DNA from: Corynebacterium sp. J010B-136
GTDB lineage: Bacteria > Actinomycetota > Actinomycetes > Mycobacteriales > Mycobacteriaceae
Assembly (NCBI RefSeq): GCF_002967075.1
Contig: NZ_PUGE01000003.1
Location: 248,001 to 312,000 of the forward strand
Direction: 5' to 3'
Length of the DNA stretch: 64,000 bases
Shown: positions 18,289-26,809 of the stretch, piece after piece
Numbering within the stretch: the first letter of the stretch is position 1
Layout: each line of letters opens with the position of its first letter
Position numbers and translations under genes: made by a program
The notes under the pieces: generated by a model
The model's input: the letters and a program-made list of their open reading frames with translations, nothing else
What the model was told of the DNA's origin: nothing
Databases searched by the model: none

Positions 18289-20066
18289 GTGCACAAACGT
18301 CCAGGAACAAAGGTCAACTACGTGCCTGGCAGCAAGCGGCACTTGATAAATTCTTAGCCACCAAGCCCAAAGACTTCATGGCCGTGGCAACGCCAGGTGC
18401 AGGTAAGACTACTTTCGCGCTGCGTGTTGCGACAGAATTGGTAGATTCTCGCACCGTTGAGCGCGTTATCGTAGTAGTGCCAACGGAGCACCTGAAGGTG
18501 CAGTGGTCGGCGGCTGCCGCACGGGTTGGCTTGTCACTAGACCCATATTTCACCAACTCGTCTGCCGTTAACCCGTCTTTTGACGGCATCGTGGTCACCT
18601 ACGCACAGGTGGGCATGCACCCGTTTAAACACCGCGCGGTGACCTCAGCGCGGCGGACTTTGGTGATCTTGGATGAGATCCACCACGCGGGCGATGCAAA
18701 AAGCTGGGGCGATGGTGTGCGCGAAGCTTATGACGACGCCGAGCATCGACTAGCGCTAACCGGTACGCCATTTCGTTCCGATGACTCCCAGATTCCTTTC
18801 GTGCGCTACGAAGAGGATGGGGAGGGGCACTTAGTATCGCGCTCTGACCACACCTATGACTACGGGCATGCGCTTGCCGATGGCGTCGTGCGCCCGGTGG
18901 TCTTTTTGGCCTACTCAGGTGAAGCCCGATGGCGCACTTCTGCCGGTGAAGAATTCGCCGCACGCCTTGGGGATCCGCTCAACCCGGAGCAAACCGCGCG
19001 TGCGTGGAAGACCGCGCTGGATCCACGCGGTGACTGGATTCCTTCCGTCCTGCAAGCCGCGCATACGCGCTTGATGCAGATGCGTCGCAATATGCCCGAT
19101 GCCGGCGGATTGGTTATTGCAACCGATACTGCAACAGCGCGTGCCTATGCCAAGATTTTGAAGGAATTGTCCTCCACACCTGTATCGGTCATTTTGTCCG
19201 ATGAGCCAGGTTCCTCGGAACGCATTCAGGAATTTTCTGATAGCCGTGATGAGTGGATGGTTGCAGTGCGCATGGTGTCTGAAGGCGTTGACGTTCCCCG
19301 CCTTGCCGTCGGTGTTTATGCCACCTCCGCGTCGACTCCGCTGTTTTTCGCACAGGCGATTGGCCGTTTCGTGCGTTCGCGTATGCCCGGTGAAACAGCT
19401 TCGGTATTTTTGCCTTCCGTACCCCGGCTATTGGGCCTTGCGGAAAACATGGAAAAATCCCGCGACCACGTCCTGGGTAAACCCGATAGGGAAGATGATG
19501 GTTGGGACGAAGACCTTGTAGCCCAAGCTAATAAGGAACAAACCGAACCGGACTTGGAACCGTCTTATGAATCGATTGGTGCTGAGGCGGAGTTTTCATC
19601 ACTTATCTACGATGGCTCGCAATTTAATACCGCAGCGCTCGATTCCGACGAAGATGCTGACTTCCTCGGCATTCCAGGGCTCTTAGACGCCGACCAAGTC
19701 AAAGACTTGCTGCGTAAGAAACAAGCCGAAGAGATGGACGCCCGTGCTGCGAAAGAACGCGAAGAGCGCGCAGCACAAGCAGCCGAAGAACATCGCCGCA
19801 AGATTCACGGACTCCCGTCCGCACCTGCTAATCGACGCACAGCCCAGGAACAATCTGAGCAAGAAGGCGATAGCCCCGTTGCCATCGACGAGGTAACCAA
19901 CCTGCGTAAAGAACTCAACACCATTGTTTCGATTACCGCAGGGCGTACAGGCAGACCGCACGGTGCTATCCACACCGAAGCACGCAAGGCATGTGGTGGA
20001 CCACCAACCGCGCTATGCAATGCTGACCAGTTGCGCGAAAGAATCGAATACTTACGCAAGTGGTAG
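18285..20066 (+). CDS. DEAD/DEAH-box superfamily 2 helicase
   Basis: Protein of 593 residues. Motif I is ATPGAGKTT near residue 37, motif II DEIHHAGD near 128, motif III ALTGTPFRSDD, and motif VI QAIGRFVRSRMPGE near 365, followed by a charged coiled-coil segment rich in Ala, Glu and Arg (EEMDARAAKEREERAAQAA). It resembles the restriction-type and repair helicases (XPB/RecG-like DEAD fold), but no nuclease domain is seen, so the substrate is unknown. It starts with GTG inside the stop of the DUF3039 gene. Homologues next to a DUF3039 gene are usual in actinobacteria, which suggests a functional pair. Confidence 0.88.
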   Translation: MSAQTSRNKGQLRAWQQAALDKFLATKPKDFMAVATPGAGKTTFALRVATELVDSRTVERVIVVVPTEHLKVQWSAAAARVGLSLDPYFTNSSAVNPSFDGIVVTYAQVGMHPFKHRAVTSARRTLVILDEIHHAGDAKSWGDGVREAYDDAEHRLALTGTPFRSDDSQIPFVRYEEDGEGHLVSRSDHTYDYGHALADGVVRPVVFLAYSGEARWRTSAGEEFAARLGDPLNPEQTARAWKTALDPRGDWIPSVLQAAHTRLMQMRRNMPDAGGLVIATDTATARAYAKILKELSSTPVSVILSDEPGSSERIQEFSDSRDEWMVAVRMVSEGVDVPRLAVGVYATSASTPLFFAQAIGRFVRSRMPGETASVFLPSVPRLLGLAENMEKSRDHVLGKPDREDDGWDEDLVAQANKEQTEPDLEPSYESIGAEAEFSSLIYDGSQFNTAALDSDEDADFLGIPGLLDADQVKDLLRKKQAEEMDARAAKEREERAAQAAEEHRRKIHGLPSAPANRRTAQEQSEQEGDSPVAIDEVTNLRKELNTIVSITAGRTGRPHGAIHTEARKACGGPPTALCNADQLRERIEYLRKW

Positions 20067-20085
20067 GCCAGGGCGCAGGGCGCCG

Positions 20086-20171
20086 GGCTGAGCGCCATAG
20101 GCTGAGCGCCCTCGGCTGCGCGTTAGCGGCTGCTGGCTATGTGGTGCGTGCATTCGGGGGGCGCGCACCAC
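20086..20171 (+). terminator. GC-rich repeats and hairpin after the helicase gene
   Basis: GGCTGAGCGCC occurs twice, at 20086 and 20100. It is followed by a hairpin with an 11-base stem, 20141-20151 with 20161-20171, containing one G-U pair. No U-tract follows, so termination here would be weak. Confidence 0.4.
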
Positions 20172-20246
20172 GGCGAAGTTAGGGTTGGCTCAGGTAGAAT
20201 TTTTAACTAGTTCTATATAGCCAACAACCGTTAAGGATGATCAACT

Positions 20247-20843
20247 ATGTCCAATCCGACGAATAACCCGTACGACTCGGGCAACAACCCTAATCAATAC
20301 GGGGATCAGCCTTATGGCGATTCACATGGCGGCTCCCTGCCCAGCTATGGGGAATCCACCCACGGAGCGGGGCAAGGCGCAGGCTATCCAGGCGCAGGTT
20401 ATGCAGGTGCTGGCCCAGGTTCTGGGCCCGGAGCAGGATACAATGAGCAAGGCTCAGGATATGCCGGATACCAGCAGTATCAGAGCTATGATGCAGGACA
20501 ATCAGGCGGGGCACCGGAGAAGAAGTCGACTCTAGCAGTAGCTGCTTTTGTCCTCGGTATTATTTCCTTGTTGGTAGCCGTGACTGGGTTCGCGATTGTT
20601 CCCGGCGTCATTGGCGTGATTTTGGCGATCATCGCTTTTGTCCGCAACCGGAAGAAGGCAAAAGAAGCTCGCCGTACGTGGATGTCAGTGCTGGGACTCA
20701 TCTTCTCGATCATCGGCATCGTCGCGTCCATCGTTATTTTTGGAGTGATCTTGCTGGCCTTTACGGATCCTGTCGTGCAAGAGTGCATGAATACTGCTGC
20801 CAACACAGAAGAGCTTCAAGCCTGCTTGGAATCTTCGCTTTAG
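20247..20843 (+). CDS. DUF4190 membrane protein with Gly/Tyr-rich N-terminus
   Basis: Protein of 198 residues. The first 95 residues are low-complexity Gly, Tyr, Gln, Ser and Pro, probably an extended cytosolic tail. Two membrane helices follow (VAAFVLGIISLLVAVTGF region and a paired helix around IIGIVASIVIFGVILLAF), with a conserved basic segment FVRNRKKAKEARRT between them, as in DUF4190 proteins. A C-terminal stub with two cysteines follows. The function is unknown. The ATG has AAGGATGA about seven bases upstream. It is transcribed alone and followed by a very stable hairpin at 20939. Confidence 0.82.
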   Translation: MSNPTNNPYDSGNNPNQYGDQPYGDSHGGSLPSYGESTHGAGQGAGYPGAGYAGAGPGSGPGAGYNEQGSGYAGYQQYQSYDAGQSGGAPEKKSTLAVAAFVLGIISLLVAVTGFAIVPGVIGVILAIIAFVRNRKKAKEARRTWMSVLGLIFSIIGIVASIVIFGVILLAFTDPVVQECMNTAANTEELQACLESSL

Positions 20844-20938
20844 AAACCTCAATCACGCGGTGCGTGGTTTAAATTGCGTCATGCAATAATGCAGGGTAAA
20901 GCTAGATACTAGGAAATTAAGCTTGCCCGGTATCGCCG

Positions 20939-20990
20939 AAGCGCTTAGCGCAGAATCAACCAAAAGATTCTGCGCTAAGCGCTTGTTCTG
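20939..20990 (+). terminator. Perfect 19-bp hairpin between DUF4190 and FUSC genes
   Basis: Arms 20939-20957 and 20966-20984 pair without mismatch around an 8-base loop, followed by GTTCTGTT. It is probably a terminator, although the poly-U tail is poor and it lies 95 bases after the stop codon. Confidence 0.65.
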
Positions 20991-21070
20991 TTAGTGAATT
21001 GCCGGGGGCTTCAATGGTGCTTCAATAATTCAATACACAACTCTAAGAAGGATAAGGGGATAAATCAGCA

Positions 21071-22792
21071 GTGGATGACCTTCAGGGACCAACTCAAAAG
21101 AAGTTGACGTTGTCGGATTGGTGGACCGCCTTTATCGCCATTAATTCCACGGCCACGCGGTGGGCAGGTCCCTTGCGCGCAGCCTTAGCAATCCTTATCC
21201 CGGGTAGCATCGCTATGCTTACTGGCCATAAGGATGCGATTTTGCTCATCTGTGCCGGTGCCTTCACGGTCATCTACGGCGAAGGCATCGTGTACCGCAA
21301 GCGTTGGAAGGTCATGCTAACTGCCGGCGCACAGTTGTGGACCGGTGCCACCGTAGGCGCGTTGGTGGGCGCTTTGGTCTTTGCCCCGGGCCACGGCCAC
21401 GCGTGGTTATTGCTGACTGCGGTATATGTCGCGGTACTAGGGGCAGGCATTGTCTTTGTTCAAAATGCACTGCGGCTTCCGCCCCCAGGTGGCTTTTTCA
21501 TCGTCATGGTCACTGGTGGCTCAACCATGCTGGCACGTTCGGGTACGGATCCTTTAGAAGCAGCCTTTTGGCCGTTGACAGCTATTGTTACGGGCCTGAT
21601 TTTGGGAATGCTTCCGGCGTTGCGTGATCCGCATGGCCCAGAGCGGGCAACCGTTGACACGCTAGAAAGCGCTACCAAGGCTTTCCAAAACGCGAAAGAT
21701 GATGAAATTGCTCGGCACCACCAAGCCCAGACGGCATTGAACACAGCGTGGACAGCACTTGCAGATGCAGGCATCGTCAACGCAGGCCGTAATGTCATGG
21801 CTTCTCAACAAGAGCTCGTTGAGCGCACCTTGAACGCCCAGGAAGCTATCGTAAAACGCAATCAAGCGGGGTCGGGAGCAGATGCTGAAGCTTTCTTTGA
21901 AACGGTCAACCTCATTGACCCTGAGCGCACGACTATGCCGCACGCACGGCCTACCGCACGCTACCGAATCTACCGCTCCTTAACGGCAGATAGCCACGCG
22001 ATGGTTACGGCCAAGAAAGTGCTGATTGCAGCACTCGCCACGGGGGTAGTGGGCATTGCCTTGGGTCTTAATCGCCCCGACTGGGGTGTCATCTCGGCCT
22101 TGCTGATTTTGCAAAATGGCCCCGAGAAAGTCCCTGGCACCATTCGCGGCACCCACCGTGTGCTGGGCTCGATTTTAGGACTTGTGGTCTTCTCGATGTT
22201 TTACTTCTTCGGAGTTGAAGGCTGGTCATTGCTTGCTGCACTAGCGTTGTGTCAGTTCTTTGCTGAAGTGATGGTCGTTAAGAACTATGCGCTGTGTGTG
22301 ATTTTCTCGACGCCTTTGGCGCTATTAATGGGTGGAATTTCCGAACCTTTAGGCAGCCTTATTGTCTCCCGTGGTATGGAAATTGGGCTTTCAGTCGTCT
22401 TTGCCTTCATCGTGCTGTGGTTTTTCAGCAATGGTTCCAAAGAACGTGAGAATAAGCGCCTGCAGCAGCGTGCCTACCAGTCCATGTCCACCGTCTTGGG
22501 CAGTTTGCTCACGGGAACTCCGGATGAGGCTTTGGTTCAGCGCCGCGATCTCCAGTACGAGCTCTTATCTGAGCGTCGGTCAATCCAAAGCTTGGCGATG
22601 GATCACCCGGAACAAGCACAGCAGCAATGGGCTAAACACCGTGCTATCCAGCACGCAGGTTATCAAATCCTGGACTATTGCTCACTGAGCCCAAATACCA
22701 TGATGGAATACGGGGCTTTAGGCACACTTATTGAATCCGTGCGCCAGGTTGCGCCGAAGGACGCTGGCCCGCAGGAACGTCCTCAAAAGTAA
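21071..22792 (+). CDS. FUSC-family (fusaric acid resistance-like) membrane protein
   Basis: Protein of 573 residues with the duplicated FUSC plan: an N-terminal block of about five to six membrane helices (residues 30-175), a cytosolic helical region of about 130 residues, then a second block (residues 310-460) starting KKVLIAALATGVVGIALGLN followed by PDWGVISALLILQNGP. A soluble C-terminus follows. The WGVISALLIL segment matches the aromatic-acid-exporter signature. Members export small acids or have poorly defined envelope roles; the substrate here is unknown. The start is GTG, with AAGGGG about ten bases upstream. It is 66 bases upstream of the pyruvyl transferase-like gene and could share its transcript. 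Confidence 0.8.
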   Translation: MDDLQGPTQKKLTLSDWWTAFIAINSTATRWAGPLRAALAILIPGSIAMLTGHKDAILLICAGAFTVIYGEGIVYRKRWKVMLTAGAQLWTGATVGALVGALVFAPGHGHAWLLLTAVYVAVLGAGIVFVQNALRLPPPGGFFIVMVTGGSTMLARSGTDPLEAAFWPLTAIVTGLILGMLPALRDPHGPERATVDTLESATKAFQNAKDDEIARHHQAQTALNTAWTALADAGIVNAGRNVMASQQELVERTLNAQEAIVKRNQAGSGADAEAFFETVNLIDPERTTMPHARPTARYRIYRSLTADSHAMVTAKKVLIAALATGVVGIALGLNRPDWGVISALLILQNGPEKVPGTIRGTHRVLGSILGLVVFSMFYFFGVEGWSLLAALALCQFFAEVMVVKNYALCVIFSTPLALLMGGISEPLGSLIVSRGMEIGLSVVFAFIVLWFFSNGSKERENKRLQQRAYQSMSTVLGSLLTGTPDEALVQRRDLQYELLSERRSIQSLAMDHPEQAQQQWAKHRAIQHAGYQILDYCSLSPNTMMEYGALGTLIESVRQVAPKDAGPQERPQK

Positions 22793-22858
22793 GGCACTTA
22801 GGGTTGACTTAGAAATTCAAGTAAGTCATTACAGCCTTCGCAACGACGCTGTGCAACG

Positions 22859-24049
22859 ATGGTAAACATGCCTGAAACGATTTATCTTGTCGCGCCCGCG
22901 GGGCACCCTAATTTCGGTGATGAATTCATTGTTTCCGCCTGGTTGCGCGAGCTTTATCGCAGGCGTCCGCACGCGCGGGTGATCTTGGACTGCCATAGCC
23001 CAGGAATCGCATCCATCTTGCACGCTAATGTGCACCCGCACCTGACGGTGACAGATACTTTGTGGCATCTCGGGCTCCAGTGCGCCGACGAAGATGAAGT
23101 AGTCGAAGCGCTGAAAAATACTTACTCCAAGCCGCTTCTTACCACCGGGCTAAACCTTGCTAAGACCGCTGATATCGTGCATGTTATCGGTGGCGGCTGG
23201 CTCAATGACACCTGGCCACATCACTTGAAGGTTTTGGCCGCCGCCGCGAGCTTAAACGCGAAGCATAAAGTGATGACGGGGCAAGGGTTTATTCCTGGCG
23301 ATGAGATCAAAGACCAGCTGGATAAGTGGCTGCAATACTTCGATCACGTGGAGGTGCGTGATGTGCCTTCAGAGGCGCTTTTTGCCAACCTTGCCCACGT
23401 GGAGCGTGGTTTAGATGATGCGTGGTTAGCTGCCTCAGATCCGGCGGCAGGGCATGGCCTGGGGTGGGGTAATGCAGATGCGCGTGAGCGCGACTTCGTC
23501 GTGATTGCGCAATCCGATCTATTGGGCATTGAAGTTGATGAGCTCGCACGCAGGATTATTCGCCAGCTCAAGCACTTAGGCGCTACCGGCGACAATATTG
23601 CTTATGTGGAATGTATTCCCGAATATGACCACAAGGTCCTAGACCTGTTGCGCGAATTTGATCCAGAGCTGATGGAACACGTGCGGGTGGTGGCCTTTGA
23701 TGAACTATGGGCTTTTGGTTTGCCGACCAGGGAAGGTCAAACTTGGATTTCCACGCGCTTTCACCCACATCTGGTGGCAGCAGCAAGAGGGGTTTCAGGA
23801 ATCGCGGTATCCGCGCATGCCGGAATGTACTACACCGTCAAGCATGCCTCAGTGGGGTCAGCATGGACGATTACTGACTTATATGAACCGGTAACTCCAG
23901 GTGGTCCACTAACCACGCAGCACGTCGAACAAAACTACGAAGACGCACAGCAGGTCGCAGAAAAGATCTACCCAAAGACCTCAAGCCAGCAATTCAAGCA
24001 AAGCCTCAAGGCCATTGGGCGCTCAGCCAAACGCCGGATTAGGAGTTAG
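22859..24049 (+). CDS. Polysaccharide pyruvyl transferase family protein
   Basis: Protein of 396 residues. Signatures of the CsaB/WcaK pyruvyltransferase superfamily are the N-terminal PAGHPNFGDEFIVSAWL (NxGD), then HVIGGGWLND and, near the C-terminus, STRFHPHLVAAARGVSGIAV (SxRxH). Characterised members put ketal pyruvate on cell-wall or capsular sugars using phosphoenolpyruvate. The acceptor here is unknown. No other glycan-synthesis gene adjoins it, so it may act on a polymer made elsewhere. The ribosome binding site is weak; an alternative ATG lies three codons in. It overlaps the convergent ligase gene by four bases at the stops. Confidence 0.8.
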   Translation: MVNMPETIYLVAPAGHPNFGDEFIVSAWLRELYRRRPHARVILDCHSPGIASILHANVHPHLTVTDTLWHLGLQCADEDEVVEALKNTYSKPLLTTGLNLAKTADIVHVIGGGWLNDTWPHHLKVLAAAASLNAKHKVMTGQGFIPGDEIKDQLDKWLQYFDHVEVRDVPSEALFANLAHVERGLDDAWLAASDPAAGHGLGWGNADARERDFVVIAQSDLLGIEVDELARRIIRQLKHLGATGDNIAYVECIPEYDHKVLDLLREFDPELMEHVRVVAFDELWAFGLPTREGQTWISTRFHPHLVAAARGVSGIAVSAHAGMYYTVKHASVGSAWTITDLYEPVTPGGPLTTQHVEQNYEDAQQVAEKIYPKTSSQQFKQSLKAIGRSAKRRIRS

Positions 24050-25104
24050 GGGACGCGCTTTGTCCACCCTTCAGTCGCGTATTTCTCATCCACCAAGGTC
24101 TTGGCAGCGTGTAAATCGGAGTCACTGAGTTCTGCCTCTTCGGCGCCATAGCGGCTAGAAAATACCGACTTGAGGGTATCGATGAGCTGCTCACGCGAAG
24201 CACCGGTTTGCCGGCGCAGTGGGTCCACGCGCTTTTTCGCGCTGCGCAAACCTTTATCGGAGATCTTCACCTTGCCGATGCGCAGGACTTGCATCATCAT
24301 ATCGGCGTCAATGTCATAAGACATGGTCACGTGGTGCAAGACGGCACCGCCACGGCGCTTTTGGGCAGCACCACCAATTTTGCCGCCGGTAGAGGTGATG
24401 TCATTAATTGGCACATACCACGCATCCACGCCGTGTTCTTTCAATGCTGCCAGCACCCAGCGATCTAGATATTCATAGGATTGTTCGTAGCTTAGCCCGG
24501 CTACTAGTGTTTCAGGGGCATAGAGGGAGTAGGTGATGCAGTTGCCACCTTCCATAAACATTGCACCGCCGCCAGACATGCGGCGTACCACGGTGACCCC
24601 GTGTTCTTCGACTCCTTCGGGGTGGAGCTCGTTGACATAGGACTGGAAGCTACCGATGACAGTCGCGCGGTCTTCCCAGTCCCAGATACGCATGGTGGGT
24701 TTGCGCTTGCCGCTCGCCACTTGTTCCAAAAGCAATTCGTCCAGAGCAACATTGACCGGGGTGGGCAATACGCCCGGGTGCACAATTTCCCACTCGAAAT
24801 CAGTAAAATCCTGGGCACCTGTGACAGCACGACGCACGGCTAGCGCTACATCGCTAGTTTGAAAGCCTTGCAGCTCAGCATGGTTGAATGCTGCAAGAGC
24901 AGCGTCCATCTTTGCTTGTAGCCGCTCCGCAGAATCGCTTGTCGATGCCCCCTCCAGCGCCCGGCTTAAAGCAAAAAATGCCTCATCTGGCTCAATGAAG
25001 AAATCTCCGGAAATTTTCACGTTTGTGATGGTGTCACCGTCGGTATCGACATCGACAACGACGAGTTTTCCGCCCGGTACTTTTAGTTCAAAATGTTGGC
25101 TCAT
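24046..25104 (-). CDS. lplA: Lipoate-protein ligase A family protein with N-terminal accessory domain
   Basis: Protein of 352 residues. The catalytic BPL/LplA domain covers about residues 100-345, with RRMSGGGAMFMEGGNCITYS (lipoyl-AMP-binding region) and GGKIGGAAQKR holding the active lysine. The first 75 residues (PGGKLVVVDVD, ISGDFFIEPDEAFFALSRAL) look like the small accessory domain that in E. coli LplA lies at the C-terminus. The order is therefore reversed, as if LplB were fused in front. Expected reaction: ATP-dependent attachment of lipoate to E2 or GcvH proteins. ATG at 25104; TAGTGT exactly seven bases upstream suggests a leaderless mRNA, although GGGGAG also lies there. A GTG at 25113 is open but less likely. 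Confidence 0.82.
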   Translation of the reverse strand: MSQHFELKVPGGKLVVVDVDTDGDTITNVKISGDFFIEPDEAFFALSRALEGASTSDSAERLQAKMDAALAAFNHAELQGFQTSDVALAVRRAVTGAQDFTDFEWEIVHPGVLPTPVNVALDELLLEQVASGKRKPTMRIWDWEDRATVIGSFQSYVNELHPEGVEEHGVTVVRRMSGGGAMFMEGGNCITYSLYAPETLVAGLSYEQSYEYLDRWVLAALKEHGVDAWYVPINDITSTGGKIGGAAQKRRGGAVLHHVTMSYDIDADMMMQVLRIGKVKISDKGLRSAKKRVDPLRRQTGASREQLIDTLKSVFSSRYGAEEAELSDSDLHAAKTLVDEKYATEGWTKRVP

Positions 25105-25143
25105 GCTCCCCACACTAGTGAAGTTTGCGGAGCAAGAGAGTTC

Positions 25144-26376
25144 TTAAAAAGAATCGATGGACGGGAAATCCCAGCCGACATACTGCTGCGCAAGCAACTG
25201 GCGCCCAGCATCGGTGGTGACAACAGTCGATAGTTCTGCGAGCCGGCGATTGGTTTGGAACTGGGTAGACATCTCGTCTGCACCTGGCACGGAATGCAGC
25301 ATTGAAGACATCCAGTAACTAAAATGCTGTGTCTTCCACACACGCGGCAGCGCAAGCTTAGAGTAGTCATCTAGCGCTGAAGTATCGGATTTCTTCACAG
25401 CGTGAGCTAGTCGTGGGGCAAGTGCACAAATATCGGCCATGGCCAGATTAAGGCCCTTCGCACCGGTTGGCGGCACCGTGTGTGCTGCATCGCCTGCGAT
25501 AAACAGGCGCCCGTGCTGCATCGGGTCGGTGACTGCGGAGCGGAAACGCAAGACTGCCTTATCAGTAATCTCGCCTTCAGCGACAGTGACAGCATCTGAA
25601 TCGGCGCGCAGGTGCAGCTGTTCCCAAATCCGCTCATCCGGCCACATATCTGGTGTATCTTCTGGATCGCACTGCAGATAATAGCGCTGGACATGTTCGC
25701 TCCGCGTGGAAATGAGAGCAAAACCTGCAGGGTGGGTCGCATAAATCAGCTCTGGTGCGGTCTGTGGAGCATTGACCATGATTCCAAACCACGCAAATGG
25801 ATACTCATGTTTCATGCGCAGTCCTCCTGCGCCGGTGATGAGCTTGCGAGTCAAAGACTTTGAACCATCAGTGCCGATCACAAAATCGGCACTGATTACT
25901 CCAGAAGTGCCATTCGCGGCTTGGTAGTGCACCTTCGGATTGTCTGTTTCGTGATCATCGATAGCCGTTACTTCGGTATTGAACCAAATTTCCCCGTCAT
26001 CGCTTAAGCGTTGGGCAATAAGGTCAATGAGTACTTCATGCTGTGGATAGACAGCGACTTGATTGCCGGTGTACTTTGCAAAATCGATGCGATGACTTTC
26101 TCCAGCAATAGAAATTGAAATGCCTTCATCGATTTCTGCCTCCCGGTCAAGGCGTTCGCCGACGCCGGTCTTGCGCAAAAGGTCGATGGTGCCTTGCTCC
26201 AAAATGCCCGCGCGTACCGTCGACTCAACCTCTAAGCGGGATTGCTTTTCCAGTACTACAGATTCGACACCCTGTAAATGCAGCAAATGCGAAAGCATGA
26301 GTCCTGCAGGTCCTGCTCCAACGATTGCTACCGGAGTATGAAGGTGATCGGGAGCGGCCTGGGTGCGCAATTTCAT
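25144..26376 (-). CDS. pobA: 4-hydroxybenzoate 3-monooxygenase PobA
   Basis: Flavoprotein hydroxylase of 410 residues, close to the usual 390-395. The N-terminal FAD-binding GAGPAG, the RAGILEQGTIDLLRKTGV segment, YPFAWFGIMVNAP, ELIYATHPAGFALIS and the second FAD motif HGRLFIAGDAAHTVPPTGAK are all closely like Pseudomonas PobA. It converts 4-hydroxybenzoate to protocatechuate using NAD(P)H and oxygen. I chose the ATG at 26376, with AGAGG upstream; the frame extends 12 codons farther. No protocatechuate-pathway gene, transporter or PobR-like regulator adjoins it, so it is isolated here. It is transcribed towards lplA, with 39 bases between. Confidence 0.93.
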   Translation of the reverse strand: MKLRTQAAPDHLHTPVAIVGAGPAGLMLSHLLHLQGVESVVLEKQSRLEVESTVRAGILEQGTIDLLRKTGVGERLDREAEIDEGISISIAGESHRIDFAKYTGNQVAVYPQHEVLIDLIAQRLSDDGEIWFNTEVTAIDDHETDNPKVHYQAANGTSGVISADFVIGTDGSKSLTRKLITGAGGLRMKHEYPFAWFGIMVNAPQTAPELIYATHPAGFALISTRSEHVQRYYLQCDPEDTPDMWPDERIWEQLHLRADSDAVTVAEGEITDKAVLRFRSAVTDPMQHGRLFIAGDAAHTVPPTGAKGLNLAMADICALAPRLAHAVKKSDTSALDDYSKLALPRVWKTQHFSYWMSSMLHSVPGADEMSTQFQTNRRLAELSTVVTTDAGRQLLAQQYVGWDFPSIDSF

Positions 26377-26565
26377 GCCTCTTTTCAGGATAAGACGATG
26401 GGGGATTGTCACTAGGGTAGCAGTAGTGGTTACCTGGATAACTGCTCCAACGCGCAGTGAGGAGGGTAATAATCTGCTGCTTTAAAATACCTGCACGTCG
26501 CTAAATCCTCGGGCGACACCCGGAGATCTAAAAGATCAAGAAAGCTAAACACGTACCTGAAATGG

Positions 26566-26595
26566 TTGGCACGGGGATTATGAATATGTCATACT
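26566..26595 (+). promoter_or_regulatory. Promoter of the 6C RNA
   Basis: -35 TTGGCA at 26566-26571, an 18-base spacer, and -10 CATACT at 26590-26595. This places the start site near 26602, exactly where the first paired arm of the RNA begins. Confidence 0.55.
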
Positions 26596-26601
26596 CGTAA
26601 T

Positions 26602-26705
26602 TGTCAGCGCGTGGCCCCCGGGATTTCACCCCCGATTGTTCCGGCGCGAGCCCCCTGACACGGAGACGCTAGGCCAACCCCCCGAGCCTGGTGTCTCCAC
26701 TTATT
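26602..26705 (+). ncRNA. 6C small RNA
   Basis: Two C-rich hairpins in tandem, the hallmark of the actinobacterial 6C RNA. The first is closed by TGTCAG at 26602-26607 with CTGACA at 26655-26660 and exposes three CCCCC runs. The second has a 13-base stem, 26662-26674 with 26686-26698, including two G-U pairs, and an 11-base loop containing CCCCCC. The unpaired C runs are thought to base-pair with G-rich ribosome binding sites of target mRNAs. It is transcribed towards the convergent sigA, whose terminator begins about 40 bases on. The 3' end is uncertain because no U-tract follows at once. It fills most of the 430-base space between pobA and sigA. Confidence 0.8.
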
Positions 26706-26745
26706 TACAGTGGAATGTTTCGGCCACAAGGTCGCGAATTAGAAC

Positions 26746-26788
26746 GAGAAAAATGGGGTTGTTTCACCGAAGCGAAAACAACCCCATT
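26746..26788 (-). terminator. Terminator of sigA
   Basis: Arms of 13 bp, 26752-26764 with 26776-26788. Read on the minus strand they are followed by TTTTTCTC. It lies 21 bases beyond the sigA stop codon. Confidence 0.8.
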
Positions 26789-26809
26789 ACTAAGCCATAA
26801 GCTTGAGAT

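Noticed and set aside
7122..20066. Three SF2 helicases within 20 kb as a defence island
   Set aside because: HrpA, the DUF3516 helicase and the DUF3039-linked helicase are all conserved backbone genes of actinobacteria; no nuclease, restriction or integrase gene accompanies them.
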